64,000 nt of DNA, taken from Dromiciops gliroides. Its lineage: Eukaryota; Chordata; Mammalia; Microbiotheria; Microbiotheriidae. The notes beneath the pieces are model-generated. The model ran no database searches, was not told the origin of the DNA, and was given only the letters and a program-made list of their open reading frames with translations. Below are positions 62,925-64,000 of this stretch, piece by piece. Where the stretch lies: the NCBI RefSeq assembly GCF_019393635.1, contig NC_057867.1, positions 2,412,889 through 2,476,888 on the forward strand. Reading direction: 5' to 3'. Each line of letters starts with the position of its first letter. Within the stretch, counting starts at the first letter, position 1. The translations under genes were made by a program, and so were the position numbers.

Positions 62925-63850
62925 GGCCCCCCCTCCCTCCGCCCCCCCGGGGCGGCGCTCCCAGAGCAAAGCCGGAGCTGAGCCCCGCGGGCCGAGGCCC
63001 CGTCCTCACCTCCTAACCCTACCTCCGGCCGCCCGGTGGCGCTGTGCGCATCTGGCTCGCGGCACTCCGCGGCACTCCGCGGCGACGGCGGCGGCGGCGG
63101 GCGCGCGCGCGAGCGCGCACGCCCCCGCCCCGTAGTCTGCCAGTCACTCCGCGGTGGGTTGTGCCTGCGCCCGAGATGGGCTGGGCCTGTGGCCGCGGGG
63201 CAGGGCGAGGCGGGACGCAGACCGGGCCGCGGTGGCGGCGGCGAGTGACGGGAGGTGGGGGGGGGGGGGGCGGAGAGGGAAGGCGGCTGCTCCCCCCGTC
63301 CCGGTCCCCCGCCCCACCCCCAACCCGGCCTGTGAGTGGGAAAACAACATGGCGGCCCTTCCGGTACGGCCGGAAAGCGAGTACCCTTTGACCCCGGAAG
63401 TAGATGACCGCTGGTTCCGTCCTTCCCCAAGATGGCGGAGGCGGTGGCTGCGGCGACCGAAGAAGAAGAGGAGGTGGCCGGGCCGCGACTGCCGCAGCTG
63501 CTAGAGACCGGCCGCCGGCTCCTAAGTGAGGTCGAGGACACCAACGAGTCGACCAACTCCAGGTTCATCCAAGAGAAGGTGAAGCAGGGCTTAGAGAGCC
63601 TGGACAAGGCATCCCGCATGATGGCGCAGCTTGACCTGTTCAGGTGAGAGAGGGAGAGGGGCTGGGGGGTGGGCCCCGGCCCGAAGAGCAGAGGGGCTGG
63701 CCGGGCTCTCCGCAGTGCCCGGGCCTCCTGTCACTGACGGGCGAGGCCAGGACTCGGAGCCCGCGCGGGGGCCAGGGGTGCCGGCCGAGCGAGCTGCAGT
63801 GACAGCTCGGGCTCAGCCTCCTCCCCACTTTCCCCGCAGCTCCAACGAAG
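62925..63850 (+). promoter_or_regulatory. CpG-island promoter of IGBP1
   Basis: A GC-rich, CpG-dense region with no TATA box covers the IGBP1 5' end. Visible elements on the plus strand: TGCGCA (NRF1-like) at 63045-63050, a GC box around 63122-63131, ETS sites CTTCCGG at 63357-63363 and CCGGAAG at 63394-63400, and two YY1-like ATGGCGG cores, the first at about 63349 and the second at the start codon. This combination is typical of broadly expressed genes. Confidence 0.85.
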
Positions 63851-64000
63851 ACCTGGAGGAGATCGCTTCCACCGATCTCAAGTATCTGTTGGTGCCAGCC
63901 CTCCAGGGAGCCCTCACCTTGAAGCAGGTCAACTTCAACCACCGGCTGGAACAAGTACAGGCCGCCCGAGCCCATTTCGTGAACTTTTTAAAGCAATGTC
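63432..64000 (+). CDS. IGBP1: IGBP1 (alpha4/TAP42), exons 1-2, 3' incomplete
   Basis: IGBP1 is the alpha4/Tap42-type protein that binds and stabilises free catalytic subunits of PP2A, PP4 and PP6 in the cytoplasm. Exon 1 (63432-63643) begins at an ATG in a good context (caagATGg) and codes MAEAV followed by an acidic run, then [18 protein letters not shown] and [14 protein letters not shown]. It ends in a CAG|GTGAGAG donor. Exon 2 opens at 63840 after CCCGCAG. The join gives [22 protein letters not shown], versus [22 protein letters not shown] in human. The frame remains open to the window end at ...HFVNFLKQC, within the N-terminal TAP42 helical domain. I expect about 220 more residues beyond the window. 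No damage is seen. Confidence 0.96.

Noticed and set aside
62867-63619. A 250-codon open frame on the minus strand across the CpG island
   Set aside because: It is GC-rich, proline/serine/arginine-rich low-complexity sequence opposite IGBP1 exon 1, with no family resemblance. CpG islands give such frames by lack of stop codons.

Overview
The window is nuclear DNA of a mammal, most probably a marsupial. It holds spliced vertebrate genes, dense SINEs of the marsupial tRNA/CORE type (head ggggcagctaggtgg, body ending near cacttaaccccaattgcctca), marsupial-type L1 3' ends, many L2 copies and RTE-tailed repeats. AWAT2 at the left and IGBP1 at the right place it in the region that is Xq13.1 in human, so it is probably X-linked (synteny inference). 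The high load of near-intact short SINEs suggests an Australian marsupial, but the species is not proven.

Layout. (1) 1-1.2 kb: AWAT2 3' flank with an L2 relic. (2) 1.4-13.2 kb, minus strand: a seven-exon AWAT2 gene, intact at every splice junction and predicted to encode 332 residues, with a 7.5-kb first intron full of L2, L1 and SINE copies. (3) 13.2-48.9 kb: intergenic DNA built almost wholly of nested L2, L1, SINE, MIR-like and RTE-derived repeats and microsatellites; I find no credible host gene there. (4) 48.9-52.8 kb, minus strand: a two-exon leucine-rich-repeat gene of the LRRC32 (GARP)/NRROS (LRRC33) family, with signal-peptide exon, splice sites, LRRs, cysteine-rich C-terminal cap and transmembrane segment all recognisable. 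Its reading frame is broken at two places, so it looks like a recently lost gene. (5) 52.8-62.8 kb: more repeats, including a solo LTR inserted in a microsatellite. (6) 62.9-64.0 kb, plus strand: the CpG-island promoter and first two coding exons of IGBP1, which runs off the window.

The three genes do not form a pathway. AWAT2 makes wax and retinyl esters in the ER. The LRR gene belongs to a family that tethers latent TGF-beta at the cell surface. IGBP1 is the alpha4 partner of PP2A-type phosphatases. The most interesting item is the LRR gene: an apparent third member of the GARP/NRROS family, in the AWAT2-IGBP1 interval where human carries OTUD6A. It keeps one of the two GARP cysteines that bond to latent TGF-beta, lacks the repeats that would carry the other, and seems to be decaying.
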